DNA from: Amblyornis subalaris
Lineage: Eukaryota; Chordata; Aves; Passeriformes; Ptilonorhynchidae
Direction of reading: 5' to 3'
Assembly (NCBI GenBank): GCA_018881555.1
Contig: JACAXG010000234.1
Coordinates: 1-64,000, forward strand
DNA: 64,000 bases
A program made the translations under genes and the position numbers. Of this stretch, positions 23,451-35,380 are shown in pieces. The stretch's first letter is position 1. Each line of letters opens with the position of its first letter. A model generated the notes under the pieces. The model saw only the letters and a list, made by a program, of their open reading frames with translations. It made no database searches and was not told the DNA's origin.

Positions 23451-24097
23451 TCAGAGAATCACTGGATATCCTGAGCTGGAAGGGACCCACCAGGATCAAG
23501 TCCAACCCCTGACCCTACACAGCACACCCCAACAATCCCACCCTGTGCCTGAGAGTGTTGTCCAAATGCTCCTGGAGCTCTGGCAGCCTTGGGGCCATGA
23601 CCATTCCCTGGGAAGCCTGTTCAGTGCCCCAACACCCTGTGGGGGAAGAATCTTTTCCTGATACCNAGCCCAACCCTCCCTGACACAGCTCCAGCCGTTC
23701 CCTGGATCCTGTCCCTGGTCACAGGGAGCAGAGATTGAAGCTGCCCCTGNGCTGCCTCCTGGGAGGAGCTGCAGCCCTCGGTGAGGTCTGACCTCAGTNN
23801 CCTCTTCTCCAGGCAGAACAAACCAAATGACCTCAGCTGCTCCTCAGAANGCTTCCCCTCAAGGCCCTTCACCATCTCTGTAGCCTCTTTTGGATGCTCT
23901 CTGACAGCTTTAGATCTTTCTTACATTGCAGTGCCCAAAACTGGTCACAATATTAAGGTGAGGCCACCCCAGTGCAGGGCAGAGGGGGACAATCCCAATC
24001 CCCTCNCTCTTCCACTGGTGATGCTGGTCCTGATGCCCCCAGGACACNAATGTCCCTTCTGGCTGCCAGGNCACTGCTGACCCATATCCAACTTTCC
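23451..24097 (-). mobile_element. CR1 LINE 3' fragment, second subfamily (about 650 bp)
   Basis: Reverse-complement CR1 of a different subfamily. The end reads 'tcctgagctggaagggaccc' and 'catcaagtccaa'-type sequence. It continues through 'cctcttctccaggcagaaca', 'tcagctgctcctcag' and 'gatgctctctgacagcttt' into the region with 'cccagtgcagggcagagggg'. It is the longest CR1 stretch in the window and carries eight or more N bases. Confidence 0.85.
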
Positions 24098-24100
24098 AGG

Positions 24101-24238
24101 AATCAGGGAATGGTTTGGGTNGAAGGGGACCTTAAAGCTCGTCCAGTTCCAAACCCCCTGCCATGGGCAGGGACACCNTCCACTAGACCAGGTTACTCCA
24201 AGCCCCNTCCAGCCTGGCCCTGAACACTTCCAGGGATT
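24101..24238 (-). mobile_element. CR1 LINE 3'-end fragment, adjacent to or inserted into older CR1
   Basis: Reverse-complement terminus 'gggaatggtttgggt', then 'ccatgggcagggacacc' and 'gaacacttccaggga'. It starts exactly where recognisable homology to the longer CR1 stops, which fits insertion into that copy. Confidence 0.85.
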
Positions 24239-25284
24239 GATAAATTACAGGAGTAAGTAAACCAGTTCCAGAGCCTCTTTCCTTGGCCATGAGGCCTTGT
24301 CTTTGGGGTGGGGGAGATGTACCCATGGGGTNCATGTGCAGTTTCAGCCTTTCCTTGGTGACCCCAAATTGCTGCTGGTTCAGAGACACCTTGGAGCAGA
24401 TTTTGGTACTGGTCCAACAACATTCCTAAAGTTTGGAGAGGTGAATCCCACCTGACCATGAGCAGGGAGTCCTGGGTGATGCGTAAGCTTTGGTCTTTCA
24501 CTCTACCAAAGAGTTGAAGCACATTTTACTGTTTTTTAATAAATTAGGCTGTGAAGAANGGTCTAACCAGGGTTTCCTCTTCTCTCTGGTGGGACGCTGC
24601 CAGCAGCAAGCCTTGCCCATGATCCGTGGAGCTGGTGTCAACTCAAAGCTGATCCACAAAATCCTTCTTGGTTTCTTCATCCATAAAATGCCTTCCCTGA
24701 CCTCCAAAAGGAGGAAAAACCTTCACTTGGGTGCATCTCTGCAGCCTGATATCCCTTGGGACAAGAAGGAAGATATTTCCTTGGATATAATTATTTCCTT
24801 GGCCATGGTAGACTGATGCTCTGCTTGTCTCTCCAACCCCTGCCAGGACTGTATGTGTTGGCACATCTCCTGAATTTTGGAAAAGGTGCCAATTATTTTC
24901 TGCCAATCACGCAAACAGAGGTCATGGCTGAAGGGCTCAGCCAGGGACACCACATAAATGGACCATGGTTTAGAAAAGACATTTTCCTCACAGAGCTGGA
25001 ATTTGCAGTTTGGGTGGTGAGATGAAAAATGCGCCTCTGGGATTTGGGCTGTAATAGGAAAAGTCTTAACAAATTCCAGTTGTTCCCAAAATACCACCTA
25101 TAAACACCTAATTCAGCTGAAGAAAAGCACCAAAAAGGCAGTGCTGAGAGCAGGAATGGGCATAGAACTCCACTGGCATTTTCTGCACGTGGAAATGGGA
25201 GAGCTCCTGGAAATGGGAGAGCTTGGGCAATCCGAGTGTGTCCATTTTTGGAGACCAAACCCNTTAATCTTTGTCTTGGCACAG
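24239..25284. other. Unclassified DNA, possibly an old repeat
   Basis: About 1 kb of moderate-GC DNA with an AATAAA at about 24538-24543. The texture is reminiscent of a decayed LTR, but I see no tRNA primer site, polypurine tract or coding motif. A consensus search would be needed to decide. Confidence 0.3.
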
Positions 25285-25376
25285 GGTGGGATTCTTGGGG
25301 CTGGTCTTGTGCAGGGCTAGGAGTTGGACTCGATAATCCTTGTGGGTCCCTTCCCACTCAGGATATTCCATAATTG
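25285..25376 (+). mobile_element. CR1 LINE 3'-end fragment, second subfamily
   Basis: Forward terminus 'gctaggagttggactcgata', 'atccttgtgggtcccttccc', then 'caggatattccataattgt'. It is the last CR1 before the 15.7-kb repeat-free stretch around miR-124. Confidence 0.85.
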
Positions 25377-26504
25377 TATCATACTTGCTATGAATTCTTG
25401 TGTTTCATTAATGAACTGGATATGATGAACTCAGGACGAGACCAGATGAGGCTCAGACCNCAGAGGAGGGCTCAGACTGTGAAGACGGAGCTCAATTCTT
25501 GGTGGACTCCCTGGGCCACCCTCATCCAGGTGCTTCTCCTCACACCTTAATTCTGCATATGCAAAATAGAGCTAATTCCCTGTAATTTACTCAGTGTGCN
25601 AGCCTTAATTAACATTTTTAGGAGAAACCCCGGGAAGACCTGGGCTGGGGAAGTGGTTGTTGCCGTATCAGAGCAGGCATCATTCCAGGCCGGGCCGGCA
25701 GCGGGAGCTGGCTGCGATCCAACCTCCCTCTGCTCCGCGCGCTCCGGGTTTGTTAACATCCCAATCAATACCACCGCGACACAAAATCCAGCTTCAACTT
25801 TTCAGCTGCAGCACGGGCCGTGGGGCTTTCTTGTCTCTCTTCCCAGCTCACACCCTAAATCCTCTTTTTCCAGCTCCTTTGAGCCCCGCTGGGAGATATT
25901 AAGGTGTTATTATCGTTCCCCGTTGCTGCGGGGGAACGGGGGGAATGCTAACGAGGGAGACGCGTCCTCTCCTCTCCATCAGTTCGTCTCACGCCACCTC
26001 TCCCACCGCTGTGAGCTTTTAAAAATAGCAAATTGCGGGTTATCCCGCCTTTCTTTGGCAGGGTGACCTTTAGGGTTCGCGACGCGCATCGCCGAGGGAT
26101 GAAGAGAAATTTATTTTCCAGGGGGAAAATGAAAGGAAAGGAAAGGTGCGATTGCATGGCATTAGGAATTGGATCTTTAGGGGAAAAAAAAGAGAATATT
26201 GAGGAGCTTGATAAATTCAAGAGCTGCTGGAATGTGGATTCGTTGGGAGCGGGTCGGTCCTTGCTGGCGTGGGGTGAGGGACGGGGTCTGAGCAAATATG
26301 ACCCTATTAATAACCAATAACTGCTCGCAGGGCAGAGATGATTCAGGCCAGGTTGGTGTCTAATTGCCATTATTGTCATTCTGGTTTAAACCCAGTCCCT
26401 CTCCGCTGCTGCCACCAGTGATCTGAAGCGCTGTATTTTTAATTTGTTCCCAGGCACGGCACAATCCATCACATGCCTGGATCCAAATGCCAGCGCCGCC
26501 ACCG

Positions 26505-26665
26505 GAGCAGCGAAACATTTTTGTTATTTAAGTTACTGTATGCTAAGTTTATGTTGATTGCTCTGAGCATCATCTCCCAAAGTTAACTAGCGTTAAAGTG
26601 TTGATAATGTCCCACTTTCGCAATCAGATTTGCATAGTGCACAACGGAGTTGAGCAGGAGAAAAA
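26505..26665. promoter_or_regulatory. Candidate conserved regulatory block
   Basis: A dense AT-rich block bearing an ATTTGCAT octamer complement (about 26628-26635), TTGAT/GATTG repeats and 'gttaactagcgttaaagtg'. There is no repeat or coding signal. It is a candidate enhancer by texture only. Confidence 0.28.
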
Positions 26666-28059
26666 ATTAGCTTAAGTGCTGTTTTTCATCAGCCCTGTCA
26701 GTCTCACACTGTTTGCTTCATCTGGGTACACGGGGCGTTTGGTGACAAATGGTTATGACATTTTCCATCTCAGCATTACGTCATTACAGAATCGCCTGTC
26801 GTCCTCTGGCTCGTGGCTGCGTCCTGGCCTGGGAGAGCGGGAGTGGGGAGGGGGTGAAAACGGGGGCAGNAAGGCAAGAATTGGGATTTTTAAGTATTTT
26901 ATTATTTATTATTTTTATTCTCTCGGGGGGGGGGGGGAAAAATTAAAATTTCAACCTCTCTCCCTTCCCCCTGCTCGAGGCAGCAAACAAGGATATTCCC
27001 GTGGGCAAAAGGAAAAGCATCCTGTTCCCTTTGGAGCCAGCNGCAAATCGCTGGGTGTGCAGGACCTGGATACAAATAGGGGCCNCCTCTCTTTGTTCGG
27101 GGTGCAGATCCAGGACCTCTCTTCCCAGAGGCCTTCCCTCCCTCCCGGCATCAGGGCAACTGGGCTGACGTCCACCCACCTTCCCATTCAGCCCCTCTAA
27201 ACCACAGACAATCTGCCTGCAGATTTTTCCTGCGACACTGTTTCATAAAATAGAATTCAAACACTTCCTGTGTGTCAACAGCTGTGAAATAAAATCCCCA
27301 GAATTCCGGAATAAAGCAGGAATATGTGATATCCATAGCAATTTTGGTTCGGTTTTTCTCTCCAACCCCCCCAGCCCCCGCTCCTTACTTTTCATCTTGG
27401 TTTTGTGCCTGAATTTAGGAGCAATTTATTCCTACCCTGGATCAGGCAGAAGTTTTCACCTGCATTTCGTGGGGTGTTACGGTGGCAATTCCTCATTTTG
27501 GGGCTCTGGTTTCTGTTCTACCCCCTTGCTTTAGGNGTAAATACAGTGCTGTTAAAGCCCAGCATTACTCTAGGATGTGTTTTTAGCCTGAGCCCCCCCC
27601 CCATACATTAAGTAATTCATCCTTATTGCCATTAGGAATTCAGATGTTATTTTACGGAGGGGGAAGGGAGGATGGATGTGCAGAGCAGAGCACAGCTTAT
27701 ATTTTACAGATATTCCCTTTTTGCTGTGCGAGTCGCTGATTTACTCTTGGAAACCTGCTGGAGAAAGGTTTGAAGGAAGCTTTATGGGGGAAAAAGAGGG
27801 ATTTTTGATGTAATTCAGGCTTCTCCCTGCTCCCGTGCAGCTCTCGCTGGCTGGGTGTGCAGAGCCATATAGGGAACGGCCGCCTTTGCATTAATAATAG
27901 TCCAATAAAACCAGACAATATTCCTGCTTAAATGCACTGAGTTATGGAGATCCTAATTCTAGCACATCAGCAAGGAAAGAAAAGCAGATATTTCGTCCTC
28001 GCCACAACAAATTCCGTGATACAAATGCGAGCCGACATATGGTAAAAATTGCCTGCAGC

Positions 28060-28175
28060 CCTGCTGATTTACAGAACTGTTTTCACTCACAGATAATTCA
28101 TTAAAAATCATTTCATACTGGCTGTATATACATAAAAAATATTTACTTGTGTAAATATCAGTCAGGAAGGTATTG
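28060..28175. promoter_or_regulatory. Candidate conserved regulatory block
   Basis: AT-rich, non-repetitive run with ATTCATTAAAA, AAATCATTTCAT and 'aatatttacttgtgtaaata', an imperfect palindrome of forkhead-like TGTAAATA/TATTTAC cores. It lies inside the repeat-free zone. Inference from motifs only. Confidence 0.25.
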
Positions 28176-31100
28176 CTTTTTTCCCTTTTTTTTTTTTTTT
28201 ATTCTTTCCCTTCTTTTTTATTTTTTTGACAGCTGATGGGGAGGGGAAAAAGAAAAACCCGGAGATATATGATGGACATAGGGGAAAGCAAAGGTATTCC
28301 TGGCATCCATCCGTTCATCCTGGATATAGGTCAGGCCTGGGGGTGGGCTGGGACAGCTTTTAAATCCACTACCTGAACCATCTGCTGTTCCGTGCCAGTG
28401 GAATCTGCGTATGGGAAACACACACTAGNCAGACATGGATATTGTGGGATACGGCACAAAAGGGACTGGGAAAGGGCTGTTACCTGATTCGGGGCTCTCA
28501 CGCTGACCTATGGAACAATAGGAGAATGTAGACGCCGGGAGATGCCTCCGGAAAACGGGAGCAATGGGATTTCAAGGCCGCTGCTGCTGTAGTGGAGCAG
28601 CTTGGAAAATAAAGAGCAAATCCCAACGATGCGAGGGGAGTTTTGGGGTTTAATCAGTTTTGCAAATTGTCATAAAAGGATGGAGGCACAGAACACGAAG
28701 GGGACAAATGGCACGATGGGGTTGGTGACTCCCAAACACCAACATTCCGGGTGTAATCGAGACGAGCCCTGAAATGTCCCTTCCAGCCCCACATTTTATC
28801 CTCTAAAATACGTGTTAGGTTACTCAAAATGCTGAACAAGGCTTCAGCCCGACACTGCATCTTCCCTCTTTTCCCTGTGCTAATTCCAGTAGACTTTGCT
28901 TAAATACGATGCGTTGTTTTAAACCCGAAGCTTGGAGACCTTCAGATGATTTTTTTTTTTCCCCCTTGAGGAAAATTCAGAAATAAATCATGGAGTACAA
29001 GAAATTTGGGGCGTTTTTTTCGTTGTTTTTTTCTTTCTCTACAGCCAGTAGGTAAAGCAATATTTAAAGTGCAAAAGGGAATAAGTACTTGGAAGAGGGA
29101 TCTGATCCATCAGCTTTCATCCTCCATAAAACCCAGTAGTAAACAAAGCAATAATATTTGGGGGCTTAGAGAGGGCAGCTCTGGGGGGAGCTGGGATGCT
29201 GATCAAGATGGAATGGCTACGTGGGGAAGGGGGGGAACTGCTGGAATCGCATCCCATGGCTGCGCCCAGCACGGCGTCAAGGGGAGAAAGTTTGGGCCCA
29301 TTTCGCACGGAATTGGGTGCGGCGTCTCAATCCGTGNAGCTGCTGCATCAATGGGAAATTTTCCTATCAAGCTGAACCCGAAAGGGAGGGTAAAATCCAC
29401 TCTCACTTCCCCATCGGAGCGTCTACAGCGCGAAAGCCTCTCCCGCTCTATTTATACGCTGGATAAATCAGTCCCCAGACTGTTACCATAGATAACAGAG
29501 TTTTTCTCCTGCTGTTGTCTCTAACAGCTTCTTTTTCCCCCCACTATATTTTGCACAGTTCCTACCTATCACCTCGGTGAGTAATTCCCCTGCTTTAAAG
29601 CAAATTACTTGGGAGCCAGCCGGGGTTTTCAGGCAGAGGGAGATTTTTCATCGCCCTCTCGCCGAATTTTGCTCCCGGTTCTCTGAGTAACCCTGAGAAA
29701 TCCTGCAGGAAGGGGAGCTATAGGTGACTGCGTCTGATCCCGATCCATATTTAACCTTCTGGCAGCCTCCAGGAATTAACTGTTTAGGAGGTGAGCAGCC
29801 GACGCAGGCGCTGCTCCGGGATAACACGGCCGGGCTGGTTCGCAGCGATGCCGAAGCTTTCCACGAAAATCCCACATTCTCACCACGGAGCTTCTGCAGG
29901 AGACATTGCCACGGGCTGGCATCTTTATTTGAAATAACTCACTCAGTAAATGCGGCAGGTCCCTATTTCGGGGACCAGGGGATGCGGAGTTTCCCCTCCC
30001 AGGGATGGGGTGTTAATGGGATTTGTTGCTCCTGGTTGGGGAGCGAGGGGGGTTAATCCCTTCCTTCATGTATATCCCCGCTAAGCTGGTTTAGGTCATG
30101 TTTAGAGCTAAGTTTTGCGGTACAGGCTCTGTCCATCCGTCCATCCCACAGTGCCAGGCACAGGGACGAATCCAGCTGCCACCTTCACCCCCCTCACACC
30201 TCTCACCGCTTAAAAATTCAAGTGAGCCCCGGAAAGAAATTAAAGAAAAGGTTTAAATTCCACCAAAGCGGTGAAAAAGACTCTAAAGGCTTTTAGAAAC
30301 CCTGCGCTGTCGCTCGGGGGAAAGCTCCCAGCGAGGCCCAGAGCCCTTTGTTTGCTGCAATGGGATTTATCCTGGAGCGGGTAGGGAAGGAAAAGGACTT
30401 TTTTCCCCGAGCCGGGTGCTGAGCACCCACCTGCAGGGACCCATTCCGCGGGCATCGCCTCTGCCATCAGCTCCAGCAGGCGTGAAGCTGCTTGTGGGGA
30501 GGTGGCTTTGGGGTTTGGCATTGTTTTCTAAAGCCCATCACCTTCGAGGAGCCTGCAAAGCGTTAAATAGCCTCACCTGACCTCCTCCAGCAAAGCCAGG
30601 TTCTGCATCCTTATTTAGGGACATACATCACCTCCACAGTTTTCCCTCTGGCGCTGGGGGTGGAGCAGAGAAGTGAAATGTCGTGAGAAAGGAAAAAAAA
30701 AAAAAAAAAAGTAGCTCTAAATCCATCCGAATTTGCCTTGAAACCCCTTTCCCATCCCAGCCTGGCTGAGTGCATCCAGGCGATCCCGGGGTGCTCGGNA
30801 GGGCCGGACACATATGCCGTGCCATATGGAGCGGCGCGATCCCGGTCAATCGGATCTTTGGGAGTTTTATCGTTTAATTTCTTAATGTGCTAATAGTGCA
30901 GAGGGAGGGGATGGATCACCGGTTAAGTCCGAGGATTTATGTTTTTAAGGGAGTGTAATGTATTTTCGAGCGGGTCGGAGCACGCTGTAAATATCCCCGG
31001 CCGACGTGGTGGGCAGCGGGCAGGAGGGTGAGCTGGAAAAGGCCCTGGAAGAGCCCCTGGAGCTTTAATCCAGCACAGGTTTATAACGTGACGTCCAGCC

Positions 31101-32727
31101 CCGTGTGAGCTGAAATTCAGGCGGAAAATCCCCGTGTCCATTTGACAAAGCCATTCTGCCCAGCCCCGAGGGCTGCGAGCCCTGTTCTGGGTCTGTATCC
31201 CTGCTGCTCCCACACTTTCCATCCGTGGGTCCATCTCCGTGGCTAAGCTCAGGCATCTCGCTTCCATTTGAAGCCACGAAGGATGGGTGGCAAAATCCCC
31301 CCAAGGCCCCTGATCCTCAGTTTCCCCTCTTAGAGAGGGAATTGCATTTCCTTCCTTCAAATTGCCTTCCGGATCCGTGCTTACTCAGATTCCCAAGGCG
31401 CTTTTGGCTCCTCAAAAAGAAGGTCTTACAGAGAGATAAAAAAATGAAAGTTCATAAAAAAACCACACAGAAATAATTTTGGAGGAGCATTGAAATCACA
31501 ACCTTTCACCCCCAACCTGCCACGGAACGCCTCTATTTATTTTTAAATAAACCAGCTCAACTCTCCATAAATCTCCCAGGCAGGCAACCAAGGAGGGGAT
31601 GAATTAGGCAGCACCGTGACCCCATCCCGGTCCCCATCGGGCAGCTGCCTGCAGGGCAGGGACGGATGCTCGCGTGGCCCCGTGGCTCCAGCTGCGGTTG
31701 GAAGCGCGGCGGTCTCAGAGGGATGCTCTGGCTGTTGGCTTCTGTCAGCCAGACCTTAAAATCTGCGCCGTACGAGCCCTTATTTGAATTGCAAACAGCT
31801 CAAGGGAGGTATATGAGGAGTTGCTCGCTCAGGGTAAATAGGGTTTGGGGTGGNTTTTTTTTCAGGCTAATAATATTGTGTCATGCTTTGAGGGGGGTGA
31901 TATTATAAAGGGCAGGCGGAAAAGATTTTTGTGGCNGAGCTGGTGGCTCTCCTGAACAGTTTTTCAGAGTTCATTTCTAGTATTTCCTTGAAAACTCCTC
32001 TGATCTGGCGCATTAAATGAAATGTCATTAAGGCAACGGAAACGCAGCAGTAGGACTGTGAAACAGCACTAAGGGGGAAAGGGCAGAGGCTCCCAGCCAC
32101 ATCCTTTGGACCCTCAATGTGCCCAGGGTTCTTGTGCTTGCTCAGAGCTGGATGCTCCTGCCCATCTCTGAACACAGGGACACGCACTCGGGGTACCAAC
32201 CACCTCCTCGCGCTTCCATGCGGGTTTTTCTCAGCAACTTCTAGGCCTCGAATGGGGAGGGGAAAAAAAAAAGGGATGTATTTGCGTTCGTGCAATGGGA
32301 AGGGATGGAAGGAATGTACGTGCGCTGCGGCGCGGTGCGTCGCTGGAATGATCTCAGGAGCTGCGGCTTGTGCAGAGACATCCCAGGAGCGGGCACATGC
32401 CCTTGACACGAAATCACCCGGCGAGTAATAAAGGATTTCCTGCCTCCAGAGCCTGCTTGAGCCGGGGGTTTAGCCCGGGTTAGGCTGAGCAGCGCCCTGA
32501 CAAGGTTACAGGGTCTGACAGGGTGCTCAGCCAGGACTGGCGATGCTGGGAATATGTAGATATCCCTGGATAGGGATGTATAGATAACCACGGCGTGCGC
32601 TCCTCACCACCAGCACCTCGCCACAAACAAAAAGCGCGCTCTTCTCCTTGAAATTCACCTTGAACGCGGTGAGATGGGGTGGGTTCGTCGGTTGGGGTTG
32701 GTTTTTTTTTATTATTATTTTTCGCCC

Positions 32728-32797
32728 NNNNNNNNNNNNNNNNNNNNNNNNNNNNNNNNNNNNNNNNNNNNNNNNNNNNNNNNNNNNNNNNNNNNNN
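32728..32797. other. Assembly gap (70 N)
   Basis: It is flanked on the left by a T/ATT low-complexity run and on the right by the start of the GC-rich island. Any exon or promoter of the miR-124 host transcript at this point is missing. The true gap size is unknown. Confidence 0.98.
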
Positions 32798-34091
32798 CCT
32801 TTCCCCCCGACAACTGTCAAGCAGAGAGGCTGCAAAAAAAGCTGAGGAGCCACTGCAGGCTGCGCAGCGCTGGGAGCTGTCAGCCCCACGCCACTGCAGT
32901 GATGTCAGCCGCAGCCACAGCCACTGCCACCCCCAGCCCCTGCACACACGCGAGTCGCAAGAAGAAGAATTCATAATTACAGTAGCGTAGCCATGAAACC
33001 AGCAGTGCTGGGGGTGAGGGGGTGGGGGGAGAAAGCGAAGCCTCGGCCAAAATTGGTACTTTCATTTTTTTTTTTTTAAATACCTTTTTTTTTTTTTTTC
33101 CGCTCCCCCTGCAAAGCTGCACCCAGCTCTGCAGCATCCTTTCTCCGCAGCGGGTCTTGGGGGGGGGCCAGGGCAGGGGGTTCCCCCCCGCGTCCCCCCC
33201 AAAGCGGGTGGAGGGTGCGGGGGGCTGCGGGGGGAGCTGGGCAGGGCTGGAGGCTCTTTCCCCGCGGGTCGCTCCTTGTTTTAAAAGGCAGCATTTCTGC
33301 GGACAACACCCGGAGCATCTCTGCGGGAGCGGGGCTGGGGGCGAGGGCTGCAGCCGCCTTGTTTGCGGCGCACGGAGTCAGCAGCTGGGATTTTTTTTTT
33401 TTGGCTGAATAATCCTTTACGGGGAGGGGGTGTGCGGGAAAAAGGAGGGGGGGGGGCTGGGGGAGGNGGGAGGGAAAGTGGATCAACATCACCGAAGGAG
33501 GACAGCGAGCAAGATTAGGGCTGGCTAATGATAAATGAGAAGGCGCCGCTGACAGCTCCGCGCTCCGCGCAGCGCCCGCCCGGCTGCTCCGCGCTCCCTC
33601 CGCACCCTCCGGCCGCCCGCTCCGCTCCCGCCGCCGGCCTGGCTCCAGCCCCTCCTTCCGTTTTCTTTTCTATATATATATTTCATATATATATATAATT
33701 TTCACCTCCCTCCGCATAGCGCGGGGGGGCCACATCCCACCCCCTGCCTCCCCGAGCATCCTCCGCGGGATTACGCGCCTGGCCGCGCTCCGCACCGGCT
33801 GCAGGACGGAGGGACCACGGCGGGGCTGCCGCAGGGGGTATTTCCTTCGCTCCTCTTCTTGGGGGGGCGGGTTTGGGTTGGGGTCGGGCCGGGAAGGGGG
33901 GGTCGGATAGACAGGGCACCCCTCAGCACCCCACGGGGGAGGGGGGGGATGCAGTGGGGGCTGCGCTCCCACCCACCCCTCCCCGCGCCCTTTCTTCCCC
34001 CCTGGAGGGCTGGGGCGGGGGGGATGAAGGATGAAGCCAGGGCGGTTTATCCGTGGGCTCTGCCCGCCCCCCCCCCCCCATCGTACCCGGG

Positions 34092-34110
34092 TGACCTTTC
34101 AAATCAAAGC
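34092..34110. promoter_or_regulatory. Nuclear-receptor half site and TCF/LEF-like motif (unit 1)
   Basis: TGACCTT (34092-34098) overlaps CTTTCAAA and is followed by ATCAAAG (34103-34109), the TCF/LEF core. The same string recurs in unit 2 at +2081. Motif match only. Confidence 0.3.
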
Positions 34111-34192
34111 CCGGCTCGTACCTACCAAGGTGCATTGGGCAGCAAGGGCTGGGGGGTGCTGGGGAGGGGGGGGGTGATGCACCCGGGCTCTC

Positions 34193-34270
34193 CCCCTCCC
34201 TCTGCCTTTCCCCCTCCCTCCCTCCTCCCTCCTCCCTCCCTCGCTGCTCCCTCCCTCTCTCTCTCTGCTG
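34193..34270 (+). repeat. Polypyrimidine CCCT/CTCC tract (unit 1; repeated at about 36274-36351)
   Basis: Almost pure C/T for about 78 bases, ending in a CTCTCTCT run. It is the source of the 34-nt string found at the duplication junction, and it may form triplex DNA. Confidence 0.85.
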
Positions 34271-34400
34271 CATTTTGCATGAGCTATCTAGGTCATTAGC
34301 ATTTTAGCGTATGCAAGACTTGACAAAGCTGATGAGAAGCCAGATGGGCCCCTCTCCTCTTTTTTTTGCACCACTTGGGATCTGAGCGAAAGGATTGACT
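34271..34400 (+). promoter_or_regulatory. Non-repetitive block upstream of miR-124 (unit 1; repeated at 36352-36481)
   Basis: A sharp switch from pyrimidine tract to balanced sequence with TTTTGCATGAGC, 'gtcattagcattttagc' and 'gatgagaagccagatgggcc'. This resembles a conserved exon or enhancer of the miR-124 host transcript. It ends about 120 bases before a strong splice donor at 34521. Confidence 0.35.
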
Positions 34401-34520
34401 GCAGCAGGCGAACGGGGGAAGGTTTATTGCGCTCCTCCAGACCCCCCCGTTTATAGCAGCGCGGCGGGGCTCGGGGCAGGCGGCAGAGAGCGGGCAGCGT
34501 TGGGCAGAGACGGAGGGCAG

Positions 34521-34526
34521 GTAACG
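34521..34526 (+). other. Candidate splice donor of the miR-124 host transcript (unit 1; also 36602)
   Basis: gacggagggcag followed by gtaacg is a good match to the donor consensus CAG|GTRAGT. A matching acceptor candidate is at 35307 (pyrimidine-rich tract then ccgcag). If both are used, miR-124 would be intronic. The pairing is inferred. Confidence 0.35.
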
Positions 34527-34798
34527 GGGCCCCCCCGCCGCCCCCCACCCCACAGCCCGGGGGTTCTTTGATTTGATAGAGGGTTTTTTCCGGGGTGGGG
34601 GGGGGGGGTTAGGTTGGGTTTTGTCCCCCCTCCCCCCCGCCCATGGGGAAGGGCGCGCCGAGCCTCCGCGGGGCGCGGAGAACAAAGGCTGGGCTCCGCG
34701 GGGTCCCTCTCCCCCCTCCCCTCCTTCCCCCCTCCCTTTTTTTCTTTTCTTTTCCCATTTCCCCTTCTTCTTCTATATATTTTCTTCCTCCCGAGGAA

Positions 34799-34883
34799 AG
34801 GCCCCTCTCTCCGTGTTCACAGCGGACCTTGATTTAAATGTCCATACAATTAAGGCACGCGGTGAATGCCAAGAACGAGGCTG
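34799..34883 (+). ncRNA. MIR124-1: miR-124 precursor hairpin, copy 1 (miR-124-1 type)
   Basis: The 85-base hairpin has the miR-124-5p sequence on its 5' arm (34812-34833) and the mature miR-124-3p on its 3' arm (34851-34872, seed aaggcac). They are separated by the characteristic loop 'ttaaatgtccatacaat'. The mature strand is identical to the vertebrate consensus. Loop and arms match the miR-124-1 paralogue (human 8p23.1, in LINC00599/Rncr3) more closely than the other two as I recall them. Two bases of the basal stem differ from the human precursor. miR-124 is the abundant neuron-specific microRNA that represses non-neuronal transcripts such as PTBP1 and REST-pathway genes. The host transcript runs on the + strand. 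The CpG-rich surroundings suit the known neuronal promoter. Confidence 0.97.
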
Positions 34884-35307
34884 ACCAGCATCGAGGCCGG
34901 AGGCGGCTCCGCGGCTCTCCGCACAAGCGGAACCCCCCGCACCCCCTGACATGCCCCCCCCCATCCCCCGAGCTCGGCCGCGGGGCGCGCAGGCAGCGCT
35001 GCGCACCGGCGCAGGTGGCACCGCAGCGCGGGGAGGGGGCGGAGAGGGATGCATGGGCTGCGATGGGATGCGATGGGATCGGGGCACACGGCAGCTTTCG
35101 GGGGGCTCCCCGGGATGCAGGAGAGGGGGTCCCTGCGCGCACAGGCGCCCGGGGTGTGAAATCCGGAGCTGTCACTCGGGGGTGCCCCGCGGGTGGGCCC
35201 CGGGGGGACGCGGCTGCTGCCCCCGGGGGGGTCGCGGCTGCTGCCCCCGGGGCTGCTCCGCTGCCGCCGCTTTGTGCTTTGCCTTTTCTCTCGCCTTTTC
35301 TCCGCAG

Positions 35308-35380
35308 AGCGATGAGTTTTTTCCTTGCTAAAAGCAAGGGCAGGTCTTGGGGTCACCGGGGCTCACGCTGCTTCCCCGGC
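35308..35380 (+). other. Candidate exon start after a splice acceptor (unit 1; also 37389)
   Basis: The tract 'ttttctctcgccttttctcc' followed by gcag at 35304-35307 is a strong acceptor. It could receive the donor at 34521 across the miR-124 hairpin. There is no coding potential after it, and the exon end is not determined. Confidence 0.3.

Larger units (their letters stand above)
25377..32727. other. Repeat-free intergenic DNA upstream of the miR-124 locus
   Basis: More than 7 kb with no recognisable mobile element and no convincing exon. Composition alternates between AT-rich blocks and GC-rich patches. It has a poly-G run at about 26926-26938 and long T runs near 28185-28200 and 28215-28230. 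I read it as regulatory or host-transcript DNA rather than protein-coding DNA. Confidence 0.5.

Noticed and set aside
24239..25284. Solo LTR of an endogenous retrovirus
   Set aside because: Only an AATAAA and general texture suggest it; no terminal TG/CA pair, flanking duplication or primer site could be shown.
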